A DNA stretch of 50,737 nt from Actinomadura rubrisoli (GCF_004349215.1 NZ_SMKU01000022.1:1-50737), one strand, 5' to 3'. Numbered from the stretch's first letter, positions 8,930 through 17,854 are shown. Translations and numbers: made by a program. The notes: a model not told the origin generated them from the sequence alone.

Positions 8930-9190
8930 GGACGGCGAGCCCCGCATCAGGCGCATCCGTGCCGTCCTCACCGGCGCGCTGAACCACGCCGTCAAAGTGA
9001 CGAAATCGCTCGACGTGCCCAGCCGCCGTTTCCACGTCCGCAAGCGCAGCCCGACGACGAACTGGATGAGGACAAGTACGGCGACTCCAACCGCTACGTC
9101 GTCATCGTCGACGACCCGACCGTCGACGTGATGACCACGCGGTTCGAGTGCCAAGCCGCCGAGAGTGAAGCCTGGGGGAGGCGTACATTG
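8930..9190 (+). pseudogene. Tyrosine integrase fragment (first remnant)
   Basis: The translation RIRRIRAVLTGALNHAVKV closely parallels RIKRIHAVLTGALNYAVKV in the integrase remnant near 16.45 kb. The sequence then jumps to the part equivalent to SRRFHIRRAQPDDELDE, with the frame shifted. Nucleotide similarity continues past 9170. The piece therefore has an internal deletion removing the first catalytic Arg region, plus frameshifts, and lacks the C-terminal HxxR and Tyr. It is a non-functional relic of an element of the same integrase family as the two further right. Confidence 0.6.
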
Positions 9191-9264
9191 CGCTTCCCCT
9201 CGTAGCGTGGAGACCGAACCGGGAAAGAAGGTTGGGTCGTGGGAGTCAAGAGGCGCGGGTTTGA

Positions 9265-9893
9265 CCCGGAGCTCCAGCCACCGCGCCACCGCGCCAGCCG
9301 ACCGCACCAGCGGAGCCGCCCGAGACTGCACCAGCGACCGAGCTCGGCGACGCACCTCCGCCAACCGAACCAGCGGCGCCGAGTGAGGCAACCGAGCCAT
9401 CCAGCCTGCCCGAGCCATCCACCGTGCCTGAGCTTGCGAAGGTCCAGCTCACAGAGGGTGTGCCGGTCACCGAGCCAGCCGACGAAACCCCGGCCCCTGG
9501 CGTGCGCGCGGCTGACCGCGCCACCGTACCCGGCCTGGCACGGCAGGCCGTAGCCGCCGGAGGGCGGCCGGTCACCGTGGACCTGAGCGTGCCACCGATC
9601 CCGGTGACCGAGCCACCGCGCGAGTTCGTGCCAGCCCGCCGGGTTGCCGACCGTGCCAAGGCGGCGACCGTGTCAGCCACCGAACCGACCGCGCCGGTCA
9701 CTCTGCGGTCCGGATCGCGCCCCGACGACGCGACCGTCGAGAAGACCCGCGCCCTGTACCGAGAACACCGCGCCGCTGGCTGCGCCCTAACCGATCGCCA
9801 ACTCGCCGCCGTCGCCCAGGCGGGCCGGGCTGGCGATCGGGCGGCGCGCCTGCGCCCGCATTATCAACGAAGAGACGACCTGATGGTCATGCC
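9265..9893 (+). pseudogene. C-terminal part of a DUF2637-like conjugative-element protein, frameshifted
   Basis: An open frame with a Pro/Glu/Thr-rich linker is followed by an HTH-like end (VEKTRALYREH...LTDRQLAAVAQAGRA). This architecture is seen in DUF2637/Spd-like proteins of actinomycete conjugative elements, whose N-terminal membrane domain is missing here. Near 9840 the frame breaks: the expected ending RIINEETT and its stop (9891-9893) lie in another frame. The gene is therefore both 5'-truncated and frameshifted. The family call is moderate because the diagnostic membrane part is absent. Confidence 0.4.
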
Positions 9894-9989
9894 ACTGCCA
9901 CACCGGTTCCCCGGCCCCTACTTCCAGTCCCGTTCGGCGCCGTCTCTCGACCGCTGCGGCAGCACCTGATTCGCGGCGAACGATGACCC

Positions 9990-10640
9990 GTGGAGGCTGC
10001 ACAGCTTGGGCCGCACCTGTCCGCACCACAGGTGCGGATCCTGGACGCTGGCACCGGACGGGTGCTGGAGTCCCATCGGCTGGCCACAGGACCGGCGTTC
10101 GTCAACGACATCGCCGTCGGCCAGGGCGCAGCGTGGATCACCGACTCCACCAACCCGGTCCTGTACAAGGTGCCGCTGCGCCGCGATCGCCTGCCCGGCC
10201 TGCCGGTCCGGGTTCCGCTCACCGGCGAGTTGAGGTACGGCTCCGGCTTCAACGCCAACGGGATCACCGCGACCCCGGACGGCCGGCGCCTGCTCGGTCG
10301 TGCAGTCGGACACCGGCGACCTGTTCCGCGTCGAGCCGTCCGGCATGACCCGCCGCGTGAACCTGCACGGCGAGACACTGGCGGAGGGCGACGGTCTGCT
10401 GCTGCGCGGCCGGACGACGCTGTACGCCGTGCAAAACCCGTGGAACGCGGTGGCCGTCCTGAGCCTGAACCCCGGAGGACACCCAGGGCCGCGTGGTCCG
10501 CCGGTTGCGCGACAAGCGGTTCGACGTCCCGGCGACCGTGTCGGCCTTCGGCTCGCGGTTGTACCTGCCGAACGCCCGTTTCGACACCGCGCCGACCCCG
10601 AAGACGCCGTACACCGGCGTCGCGATCCGGGCGCGGCGAG
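9990..10640 (+). pseudogene. SMP-30/NHL-type beta-propeller protein, two frameshifts
   Basis: The three reading frames join into one protein of the SMP-30/gluconolactonase-like group, often annotated as 'superoxide dismutase' in actinomycetes. Segments are VNDIAVGQGAAWITDSTNPVLYKVPL, then QSDTGDLFRVEPSG...LYAVQNPWNAVAVL, then RFDVPATVSAFGSRLYLPNARF. One extra base near 10295 and one near 10480 separate them, both in short G/C runs. The N-terminus, normally with a signal peptide, is missing. It is a pseudogene unless the two shifts are sequence errors. Confidence 0.6.
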
Positions 10641-10769
10641 GGACTTGTGCCCTGACCCGTCCGATACTACAAAGCAGCATATTTCGACCATCTTCGCAAA
10701 ACGTGGTTCCTGCTGCGGGCAATTTCGCTAGCGTGCCGTTCGCTGCACCTTCTCAGCCCCGGAGAAAGC

Positions 10770-11336
10770 ATGGCCGAGCCGAGACCGAACTCCGAGCCGA
10801 GTTCGGCACCACTGCACGTTCGCGTCAGAAGAACCGCGAGGCTGCGTCCTTGGGCGCTGATCCTTCTGCTTCTCAACCTCGCCTCCCTCGTCGTGAGCGG
10901 AGTCCTCTCCAACGTTGCGACCTCGGTCAACTGGATCTGGTGGTTGTGGCTGCTCGGGCTGGCGGCATCCGGGGCCTTTCTGGCCTGGAGGATGGTACGT
11001 CTCCCTCGGTTTTATATCGGTCCAGAAGGGATCAAGTACGGCCACGGCCGTCTACAGGTGGCGTACAACTGGAGTGAGATCGCCTCCGTGACCATCGCCA
11101 CCAGAGCACGTTTCTTCGGGCAGAGGACAACGATCTGTCTGCGGCCGTTCGATGGCCTGGGCCCGGAGGTCTTGTTCGCTCAGCGCCTTTCCCGCTTCTC
11201 GATCACGCCGCCTTTCCTCGACGGAGCGACCGGGTGGATCGTGGTCTGTGAGATCGATCAGTTCAGCCTGCCGGCCACCCATGTCCGGGAGGCGCTCGCA
11301 ACATTCGCCGGTCAGCGCATGCGTCCCGGCGCCTGA
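10770..11336 (+). CDS. Small membrane protein with bacterial PH-like domain
   Basis: The 188-residue protein has a polar N-terminus and two adjacent hydrophobic helices (PWALILLLLNLASLVV and WIWWLWLLGLAASGAFLAW, about residues 27-70). A C-terminal beta-rich domain starts with RFYIGPEGIKYG..VAYNWSEIASVTI, which is the usual start of the bPH/YdbT-like fold. The start ATG follows GGAGAAAGC. Function is unknown; such proteins sit in the inner membrane with the domain in the cytosol. It looks intact although it lies among broken genes. Confidence 0.6.
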   Translation: MAEPRPNSEPSSAPLHVRVRRTARLRPWALILLLLNLASLVVSGVLSNVATSVNWIWWLWLLGLAASGAFLAWRMVRLPRFYIGPEGIKYGHGRLQVAYNWSEIASVTIATRARFFGQRTTICLRPFDGLGPEVLFAQRLSRFSITPPFLDGATGWIVVCEIDQFSLPATHVREALATFAGQRMRPGA

Positions 11337-11351
11337 CAGCGTCCGGGTGGC

Positions 11352-12491
11352 ATGACCCGGCAGGAGCTGTCGCGGTACGCCGCGGGACGCTACGGACAGT
11401 GCTGGCTCGCGGACCTCGTCAGGAGGAGATGAGACGACGGCCAGCAGCGCATCGTCCGCCACTTGGAGATCCACCAGCCCGGCGTGATTCGTCACCAGGT
11501 GTACGTCGGCACCCCGACGACGCTGGGGCGCCTCGCTCCGCTCGGTGACTTCGAGGAGACCGAGCCGTTCGCCGCGCTCGTCGAGGACGGTGACGCGATC
11601 CCCACTGGGATTGACTTGTTGACGGCCGGTTACGTCCCGAACATCCGCCCGAATCGGATCTGGTGGAACTACCCGCCTGGCGTGAACCTCGGCCGTTCCG
11701 ACTACCAGGGCGTCGAGGCCCTCATGGACTCCCTTGACGAGGTCTGGAGTAGCTAGATGCGCGATATCCGGCTCGGGAACGCCCGGATCTTCGCCGATCG
11801 CGCGATGCTGAAATCGGACGGCCGCGGTCAAGGCGCCTACCTCGACCTCGACCGTGAGGCGTTTACGCCCGTCGACATCAACCCCATGTCGGGGCAGTCG
11901 ATGATCAACGAGGTGCAGTTCGCGATCCGCGTCAAGGAGCACGAGGACTCCGCGCGGGCTCTCACGGAGGCGATCGTCCGGTCCGCCGGCTACAGCGCTC
12001 AATCTTTCGGCCTGGTCGGCGACGTGGCGCTGACGGCCACCGAGGTCACGGCCCGCAAAGAGCAGTCGTTCCAGACCAAGGCCCACAAGATCACCTACGT
12101 GCGGCCGACACTGGGGAACCTGCATTACGCGATGCTCGCCCTTGATGAGGCGGTCTGGGACAGGCGCGGCCTCCGCCCCCAGGCCCCCGACATCGAGTGG
12201 CCGCCCGGCATCACCCCCAACCCGGCCGACACCGCGCAGACCGTGTCGCTGCTGGTGTCGGCGCGCGCGGTCAGCCTCTAGACCCAGATGGTGCATCCGG
12301 ACTGGGATGAGCCCCGCGTCGCCGAAGAGGTCAAACGCATCCAGGCCGAGACGCCGTCCCCGCTCGACCAGGTCCCCGCGCCTGAACCTGCACCCCAGGA
12401 GATGCCCGAGCAGCGCGCCGCGCAGAGCCTGGCGGACCAGGACGCCGAGCGGCTTTTCAACGAAGGCGGCCGCGCCCCCGCGCGCACCTGA
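11352..12491 (+). pseudogene. Phage portal protein gene (SPP1 gp6-like) with three in-frame stops
   Basis: A single frame runs from ATG 11352 to TGA 12491, interrupted by TGA 11430-11432, TAG 11754-11756 and TAG 12279-12281. The translation between the stops is typical of actinophage portal proteins: HLEIHQPGVIRHQVYVGTP, TGIDLLTAGYVPNIRPNRIW, GRSDYQGVEALMDSLDEVWSS-stop-MRDIRLGNARI, QGAYLDLDREAFTP, then MVHPDWDEPRVAEEVKRI. The portal is the dodecameric DNA gate of the capsid. Frame is kept throughout, so decay was by point mutation. The N-terminal part is short compared with usual portals, so a 5' deletion is also likely. The segment before 11433 is less certain. Confidence 0.7.
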
Positions 12492-12596
12492 CGCTCCCCT
12501 TGCTCGTGGCCCGCCTGGTGCGGGCCCGCCACCTCATCCCAGAGACCGGCCCGACTGGTGCGGGTCGGCATCTCGCATGCCCTGGAGGCATTCCGC

Positions 12597-13500
12597 ATGA
12601 ACGACAAAGGCCAGCCGACGCTGAACCTGCCCGATGTGTCCACCCTCCCCGTCAACGACCGCACGGGCCTGCGCGCCCTCGCCGTGCCGCCGTCGGGCCG
12701 CATCGTGTGGCCGGTCCAGAGCGGTGCCCCCGACGACTCCGACAAGTCCGGCGACAGCGGCCAGGATGACCAGGGCGGCAGCCGCGACCACGACCAGGAC
12801 GACGACGGCGAGGTGACGACCAGGACGACGACACCGAAGAGGACGACGCCGACGACGACGGAGACGGCAAGGAAGAGGCGCGGCGCCGCCGCGACCGCTC
12901 CGGCCGCCGCGGCTCCGACGACAAGACCGCCCGCACGATCGCCGCGCTACGCGAGGACTTCAAGGGCGAGCGGTCCAAGCGGCAGGCCGCGGAGAAGAAC
13001 ACCGCCGCGCTGCAGAAGCAGATCGACGATATGCAGGCCAAGCAGGCCGACGCGCTCGCCAAGGCCCTCGGTCTGAAGAAGGACGACGAGCCGCCCACGC
13101 CCGAGCAGCTCGCCAAGGACTTCGACAAGCAGCTCAAGGCGGCGCAAGTCGACACCAACACCGAGCGGCAGCGCGCCGACACCGCCGAGGCGAACTGGCG
13201 CGGCGCCGCGATCCAGCTCGCGGTGTATCTGGCCGCCGACGACCTCGACGCCAACGCAAAGGCGCTGCTGGACAGCGCCTGGTTCCTGAAGAAGGTCGGC
13301 GGGCTGGACCCGTCCGACTCCGCCTTCGAGGACCAGATCACCGAGGCGATCAAGAACGCCGTGGACGGCAACGAGCGGCTCCGCAAGCCCAAGCCCCGCG
13401 CCGCCAAGCGCTCCGGCGGCGAGATGGCACCGGCAACAAGCCGAACCGCAAGCGTCCCGCCTCGATGTCCGAGGCCATCACCAACGCCTACGCCAAGTAG
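12597..13500 (+). pseudogene. Phage capsid scaffolding protein gene, two frameshifts
   Basis: Starts at ATG 12597 behind GGAGG with MNDKGQPTLNLPDV. It continues into an Asp/Glu-rich stretch where the frame shifts near 12820, then a coiled-coil (TIAALREDFKGERSKRQAAEKN, KQIDDMQAKQADALAKALGL) and a helical domain (IQLAVYLAADDLDANAKALLDSAWFL). A second shift near 13425 separates it from its natural end (PASMSEAITNAYAK-stop at 13500). Coiled-coil, acidic composition and position after the portal identify a scaffold protein. Broken by both shifts. Confidence 0.62.
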
Positions 13501-13561
13501 CCCGCCATGTACCTCACCACGTAACCCCTGGCGGCGCCTGGCATACCGAAGGAGAACCTGA

Positions 13562-13665
13562 ATGCCCATTACTCTCGCCCAGGCGCAGATCAACTCGCCC
13601 GCGTCCACCACCCGGGCACTCCGGCGTTCCGTGTGATCACAGGCGCCGCCCTCCAGCAGCGATAG
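13562..13665 (+). pseudogene. Major capsid protein relic: start and end joined by a large deletion
   Basis: A strong RBS (AAGGAG, 7 bp) precedes MPITLAQAQINSPA, which resembles the start of major capsid proteins at this place in the head module. Within 20 codons the sequence passes, in another frame, to PAFRVITGAALQQR and a stop at 13663-13665, which looks like a C-terminus. The roughly 900 bp expected between are missing. The capsid assignment rests mainly on gene order. Confidence 0.42.
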
Positions 13666-13679
13666 GAGCCTGATCCCTG

Positions 13680-14001
13680 ATGATGCAGTTGCGCGTCGCG
13701 TTCTGGTGCACGATCGACGGCACCCGCTACCTCCCCGGCGACGAGGTCACCCTCGACGACGACGCCGACGCCGCTCAGCTCATCCGCGACGGGCTGTGCC
13801 GCCCGTGGGACAACGACGCCGCCGTCGCCGGTCGAGGGCGCTGCGGCCGGTCTTGCTCCGGCTGCCAACCCCGTCCCGGACCGCGCCGCCTCGAAGGCCG
13901 AATGGTCCCGGTACACCCTCACGCAGGGCATGGGGGAGGACGAGGCCCGCGGCATGTCGAAGGCCGACCTGATCGCCCGCTACGCTCCGACCTCGCCGTA
14001 G
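13680..14001 (+). pseudogene. Phage head-connector-type small protein, one frameshift
   Basis: Starts with MMQLRVAFWCTIDGTRYLPGDEVTLDDDADAAQLIRDGL. Near 13830 the frame changes and the natural end continues as AASKAEWSRYTLTQGMGEDEARGMSKADLIARYAP to TAG 13999-14001. Small proteins of this pattern, with a C-terminal 'SKADLIARY' type helix, follow the capsid gene in actinophages. The exact role is unknown. The frameshift makes it a pseudogene. Confidence 0.45.
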
Positions 14002-14012
14002 TCCGACGCTGG

Positions 14013-14333
14013 TCAGCTCGCCGCACGCAGTGTCGTCGCGCGCTGCCAATGGGCCCTCGCCCCGAACACGGCGAACGCGATTCCCGCGACCAGGAGCCCA
14101 CCTATCGGAGGCAGCATCTTGCGGTGTCGGCTGTCGCACTCGTCGTTCACACCACCGAACGCCTCCGCGGTTAGCCCGCTGAGCTGATCGGGGACCTCAC
14201 CGGCGACGGAGGTGTCGAGGTGCCGCGGACGGAACACCGACCCGCACTCGAAGGGGTCCGCCTTGACCGGCACGAGCCCAAGCGCCAGCCCGACCACGAC
14301 CAGCCCGATTCCCACCCACAGCAAATGACGCAT
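14013..14333 (-). CDS. Conserved two-helix membrane protein of unknown function
   Basis: The roughly 106-residue protein begins with a transmembrane helix (LLWVGIGLVVVGLALGLVPV), followed by a small external region with two Cys (ECGSVF and NDECDSRHR), probably disulfide-bonded. A second helix (IGGLLVAGIAFAVFGA) and a short basic tail complete it. This layout is common in actinomycetes as an uncharacterised family. ATG 14333 places the helix at the N-terminus; ATG 14402 would add 23 polar residues and has no visible RBS. It ends tail-to-tail with the phage connector relic. Confidence 0.55.
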   Translation of the reverse strand: MRHLLWVGIGLVVVGLALGLVPVKADPFECGSVFRPRHLDTSVAGEVPDQLSGLTAEAFGGVNDECDSRHRKMLPPIGGLLVAGIAFAVFGARAHWQRATTLRAAS

Positions 14334-14462
14334 CCGTTCATGATCGCTAACGCTCGTCACCGGGTGCGCCGGATCCTTGGTTCCACTGCCTGAACTGGCC
14401 ATATCGGCATTGGCGCAACGTGCGCCCTGCGCGCGCGGAAGCACCGAGGTAGGAGCGCGCCG

Positions 14463-14624
14463 GTGGACGAGCAGCCATCTCGCCGAGAGCAGCGGGTCGT
14501 CGAGATCATCGCCGCCGTCCTGGCGGCCGGGTTGTCCGCGGCGGTGGCTGCGGCCGCGTTGCGGAAGGCGTTCGCCCCGCTCCGCACCTTGCGGGCGCCG
14601 CCGTCCGCGCCGCTGGTCTTTTAG
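14463..14624 (+). CDS. Short Ala-rich protein, possibly phage-derived
   Basis: A 53-codon frame from GTG 14463, with GGAG about 11 bp upstream, encodes EQPSRREQRVVEIIAAVL and an Ala-rich helix, ending in PLVF. Similar short helices open minor-head genes in actinophages, so it may be the remaining start of such a gene. Its 3' end overlaps the end of the convergent GNAT gene by 4 bp. Too short for a firm call. Confidence 0.35.
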   Translation: MDEQPSRREQRVVEIIAAVLAAGLSAAVAAAALRKAFAPLRTLRAPPSAPLVF

Positions 14625-15508
14625 AGATGGTGTCTGCTCGCGAGGTACGGCGCCGGTTCGGGGACGCCGCGCACGGCGAGGTAGCCGTCCCGGCCGAGGT
14701 CGAGCCGCGCCGCCAGGCCGACGTCGATGGCCCAGTGGTTCGCGGTCGTGATGTGGCCGACGGCGGCCCTCTGGCTCGTGTGCGCGAGGGCCTCCCAGAG
14801 GAGCTTCTCGGCGGTCTCGGCCTGTGCGGCGGCCAGCAGGATCGGACCGCCCCGGTTCGCGTCGAGGTAGACGTAGCCGGGGCGCTCGCCGGGCGAGGAC
14901 GAGACGATCAGCCGCATACGCTCCAGCATGTGCGGATGGTCGGCGCCGTGGGGGCCGCCGCGCAGGGTCACGTCGAGCGCGTCCATCCATTCGAAGTCGT
15001 CGGGGCGTCCCTCGCGCAGCCCCTCGGTCTTGGGGAGGACGCTGCGGTCGAGGCGTCCGGACATGCGCATCAGCGGGTGCAGGGTGAAGCCCGCGAGGCG
15101 GTAGCGGCGGGTCGCGCCCGGATGCGGGCTGGAGGAGATCAGGCAGACGCGGTCGCCCGCGTGGGCCAGCGCCGCGTCGATGAGCATGCGGCCGACGCCC
15201 TTGCCCTGGAAGCCCGGCAGGACGGCGAAGACGGCCAGGTACCAGACGGTGGCCCGGTTCTGCGCGACCGCGAGGCCGGCGATCTCGCCGCCGTCGGTCT
15301 CCGCGAGCCAGCAGCCGCCGGGGTCGGTCGCGACGTGGTGGCCGATCCCCTCGATCCAGGCGCGGGCGGCGGCCTCGTCCGGCGGTTCGGGCTCCGGATC
15401 GTTCCAGCGGCGGTCCCTCCGGTCGGCCTCCAGGAAGGTGGCGGCGCAGGCGCGCTGGGCGGCGGGCAGGTCGTCCGGTGTCATGGGTCTGATCCGCTCG
15501 GAACTCAT
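14621..15508 (-). CDS. GNAT family N-acetyltransferase (two-domain)
   Basis: The 295-residue protein carries an N-terminal GNAT domain. It starts with IRPMTPDDLPAAQRACA and has the acetyl-CoA loop VLPGFQGKGVGRMLIDAAL (Q/R-x-x-G-x-G/A motif) near residue 108-126, then the C-terminal strand YRLAGFTLHP. A degenerate second GNAT-like half follows, as in other 290-300 residue actinobacterial members. The substrate is unknown. ATG 15508 (MSSERIRPM) is preferred over 15517. The gene is intact and separates two sets of phage remnants, so it may be cargo of the old prophage or element. Confidence 0.8.
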   Translation of the reverse strand: MSSERIRPMTPDDLPAAQRACAATFLEADRRDRRWNDPEPEPPDEAAARAWIEGIGHHVATDPGGCWLAETDGGEIAGLAVAQNRATVWYLAVFAVLPGFQGKGVGRMLIDAALAHAGDRVCLISSSPHPGATRRYRLAGFTLHPLMRMSGRLDRSVLPKTEGLREGRPDDFEWMDALDVTLRGGPHGADHPHMLERMRLIVSSSPGERPGYVYLDANRGGPILLAAAQAETAEKLLWEALAHTSQRAAVGHITTANHWAIDVGLAARLDLGRDGYLAVRGVPEPAPYLASRHHL

Positions 15509-15671
15509 GGCACGCATGATCGGGCAGGAGTGGGGCGGACGTCACCCGCATTTCGACGGCGTTCGAACGCATCGGGCCCCGCCCATGACCCCGCCGCGTG
15601 CGCCCGCTCCCACCCCTGGCCGCCCGGCATCGACCAGCCACATCACAACAAGATCAACGCCGTTGGAGCTC

Positions 15672-15952
15672 ATGACACGTTGCTTACCGGCACCCCTACC
15701 TGAGCCAGCACCTGGGGCTGCCCAACATAACCGTGATGCCGCCCGGCGCGAAGTCGAGCGCATGGCCGCGATCCACGGTGACCGGCTCGGCTGGTTCGCG
15801 GTCCGCGACGGCGCCACGACCAGCGACTTCTCCCACGCCCACGGGCGCGACTTCCAGGTGTCGCGGCCCCCAGCATCGGCTACCCCGTGGCTGTGCATCC
15901 GCGCTGCCGATACCGCCCGGTAGCGCCGTGGGGCACACCGTTGCTCTCGTAA
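15672..15952 (+). pseudogene. C-terminal remnant of a phage minor head protein (SPP1 gp7/Mu F-like), frameshifted
   Basis: The frame from 15672 reads VERMAAIHGDRLGWFAVRDGA, then SHAHGRDFQVSRPP. After a shift near 15870 it continues GYPVAVHPRCRYRPV to a stop at 15950-15952. The pattern Trp-x-x-...-HGR-x-F-...-PP...G-P...-VHPRCR is the signature end of minor head proteins that follow the portal in SPP1-like phages. The N-terminal domain is absent here. Confidence 0.45.
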
Positions 15953-16094
15953 GCACGCGACGCCGCTCTGCCCGTTCTCCGAGACGACGAAGCGGCCGCG
16001 AGCCGTTCAGGGCGTCGGCCTCGTAGCAATGTGCGGCTATCGGCGTACGGCGCCGTCGTCGGCCGCGTCAAGCCGGGTGCCGATCCTCACGTAG

Positions 16095-16319
16095 CAGGTC
16101 GGCGATATCGGCTCCCACGGTCCGCCTTCAGCGCTGACGACCGTCACTTGGACCAGCCCGCTTGTACAGGTCACGGCCCTGTCGGACTGGCCCTCGGGAT
16201 ACCTGGTGCAGCCAGGAGCTCGCGGCCTCGACCTGCCGACCTTCAAGGGCTTCGAGGACGAATCCCCGGGCATCCACGGGAACCGGCGCAGAAACACCAA
16301 GGCCAATGCCCGCGAAATT
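16095..16319 (+). pseudogene. N-terminal remnant of a phage distal tail (Dit-like) protein fused to integrase remnant
   Basis: The 75-codon open segment begins right after a TAG. It encodes TTVTWTSPLVQVTALSDWPSGYLVQPGARGLDLPTF and then EDESPGIHGN...NAREI. The 'QPGARGLD-P-...-EDESPGIDG' string is typical of distal tail proteins of actinophages. At about 16319 the similarity stops and integrase-like sequence begins in another frame. That marks a deletion or recombination junction between a prophage and an integrase gene. Confidence 0.5.
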
Positions 16320-17391
16320 CAACATCTGCGGGCTCCGGCTCGACGGTGGCCGGGGCGTGGTCCTCGATAGGGTCCAGTTCGACGCGCAGGGCACCGAGGC
16401 AGCATTCTCCACCCGGCCGATCAGCGAGGAACGCATCAAGCGCATCCACGCCGTCCTCACCGGCGCCCTGAACTACGCCGTCAAGGTCCGCAAGATCCTC
16501 GACTCCAGCCCTGCGGTCGGTCTGTTTGCGCGCGAGCGCAGCAGCTACAAGGCGCGCGACAATCCGTTGTTGTGGACAGGGTACTGCTCAAGACGGGGAA
16601 GGTGCCAGGCAAGATCATGCATGGTCTGGGCGCCCAAGCATGGGGGCGCCTTCCTCGACTTCATCGCCGAGGAACGTTTCTACCCGCTCTACCACCTGGC
16701 GATGTACTGGGGCCCGCGGCGTGGCGAGGTCGTCGGCCTAGAGAAGCCCGACTTCAGCATCGCAAGTCGGCGCTTCCACATCCGCCGGGCCCAGCCTGAT
16801 GACGAACTGGACGAGGTCAAGTCCGGCGACTCCAACCGTTACGTCATCTTGGACGACCTGACCGCCGAAGTGATGACCGAGTGGTTCGAGCGTCAGGACG
16901 CCGAGAGCGAGGCGTGGGGTGAGGCGTATACCGACTCCGGCCACGTCTTCACCTACGAGGATGGTCGGCCGCTGCGCCCTGAGCTATTGACGGACTGGTT
17001 CAACCTACAACGCCATGCGTCGCCGCCACTTCGAGGAGGCTGGGACGTCAACCGCAGCGTCCGAAAGCACCGCACGAGCACGGAACGGGTCAAGGCGGCG
17101 CTGGCGGGCCGCCGCTGCCGCCCGTGCGGTTCCACGACCTCCGGCAGGGGCGGCGACGATGGCGGCTGCGGCCGGTGTGGCAATGAAGGTCATCAGCGCG
17201 ACGACCTCGGGCACGCCTCCGAGTCGTTCACCGCCGATGTGTACGCGGTGGTGGCCGAGGAGCTTGCCGTCGACGCGGCCCGCAAGATCGGCGGCTTTGT
17301 GCCGCGTCGGGCGGCGCGCGGTCGGTCCGCCAGCGCGCGGCGGTCGGAGCGCTGCGGACCCGGTATCGAAGACGGCGCTGGAGCCGCGTAG
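16320..17391 (+). pseudogene. Degraded tyrosine integrase (second remnant) next to the left att copy
   Basis: Same family as the intact integrase at 38.1 kb: RIKRIHAVLTGALNYAVKV matches RVKKIHAVLLSALNWAVKS there, and AFLDFIAEERFYPLYHL matches AFLDFIAEERLYALFHL. The first catalytic Arg is present (GPRRGEVVGL) and the Tyr end is recognisable (ESFTADVYAVV). Near 17120-17200 compensating frameshifts destroy the HDLR box, which appears only in another frame as PVRFHDLR. The N-terminal DNA-binding part is replaced by the tail-gene remnant. It is non-functional, and it ends 90 bp before the tRNA-derived repeat, as expected for an integrase that once used the same site. Confidence 0.7.
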
Positions 17392-17444
17392 GACACGGCT
17401 CTGCCGTTTGTGCGTGCACGGGCCTGATTCTGGCCTGGAGACGT

Positions 17445-17478
17445 CTGCGGGGTCGCGTCGCTTGACGCAACCCCGCAG
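17445..17478. terminator. Hairpin between integrase remnant and left att copy
   Basis: CTGCGGGGT (17445-17453) pairs with its complement (17470-17478), with a further 5-bp inner stem (GCGTC/GACGC) and loop GCTT. Position and form match a terminator shared by the integrase and, formerly, the tRNA gene on the other strand. Confidence 0.5.
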
Positions 17479-17480
17479 GT

Positions 17481-17543
17481 AGGTGGCGGAGGATCGGGGA
17501 TTTGAACCCCGGATGGGCGGTAAACCCAAACCGCATTAGCAGT
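17481..17543. repeat. Left attachment site: 63-bp copy of the tRNA-Ser 3' half
   Basis: Identical over 63 bp to 39837-39899. It covers the tRNA-Ser(GCT) gene from its 3' end through the anticodon and two bases beyond. The identity ends abruptly on both sides (t versus c upstream, a versus g downstream). This is the direct repeat left by integration into the tRNA gene. Confidence 0.9.
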
Positions 17544-17854
17544 ACCATTCCGGGCGTGCTATGCGATGATTCGCCATCCCGGCGAATTCACGTTCCCGCA
17601 GGTCAGCGTCCATACGATGCACGCTCGTCCTCCATGATCAATTACAGTCCGTGCCCACCCTGTGCTCACCAGCCGCCAGGGGGCGTCCAAGGTAACCACT
17701 CATTGCCCGAGCACTCACCGTGATCATCAGGCCGGGTCTGTCACCCACCGAGATTCGGCCTACCGCGGGCGGTTAGCCGGAGTGCTGGCTATGCGGCAGG
17801 GGAGCGTGTGCATCCTCGGTAGTCATCTTTGGCGTCACAACGAGAAGTAGGGTT

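Noticed and set aside
9225..9290. Third copy of the tRNA-Ser attachment site near GGTTTGACCCGGAGC
   Set aside because: Only a few bases match the tRNA 3' half, so it is not a credible att relic.
11352..12491. Stop-codon recoding of the portal gene as a functional trait
   Set aside because: Both TGA and TAG occur, and neighbouring phage genes carry frameshifts and deletions. Simple prophage decay explains it better.
14627..15703. Plus-strand frame of 358 codons opposite the GNAT gene
   Set aside because: Antisense shadow of an intact GNAT gene with clear motifs on the other strand.
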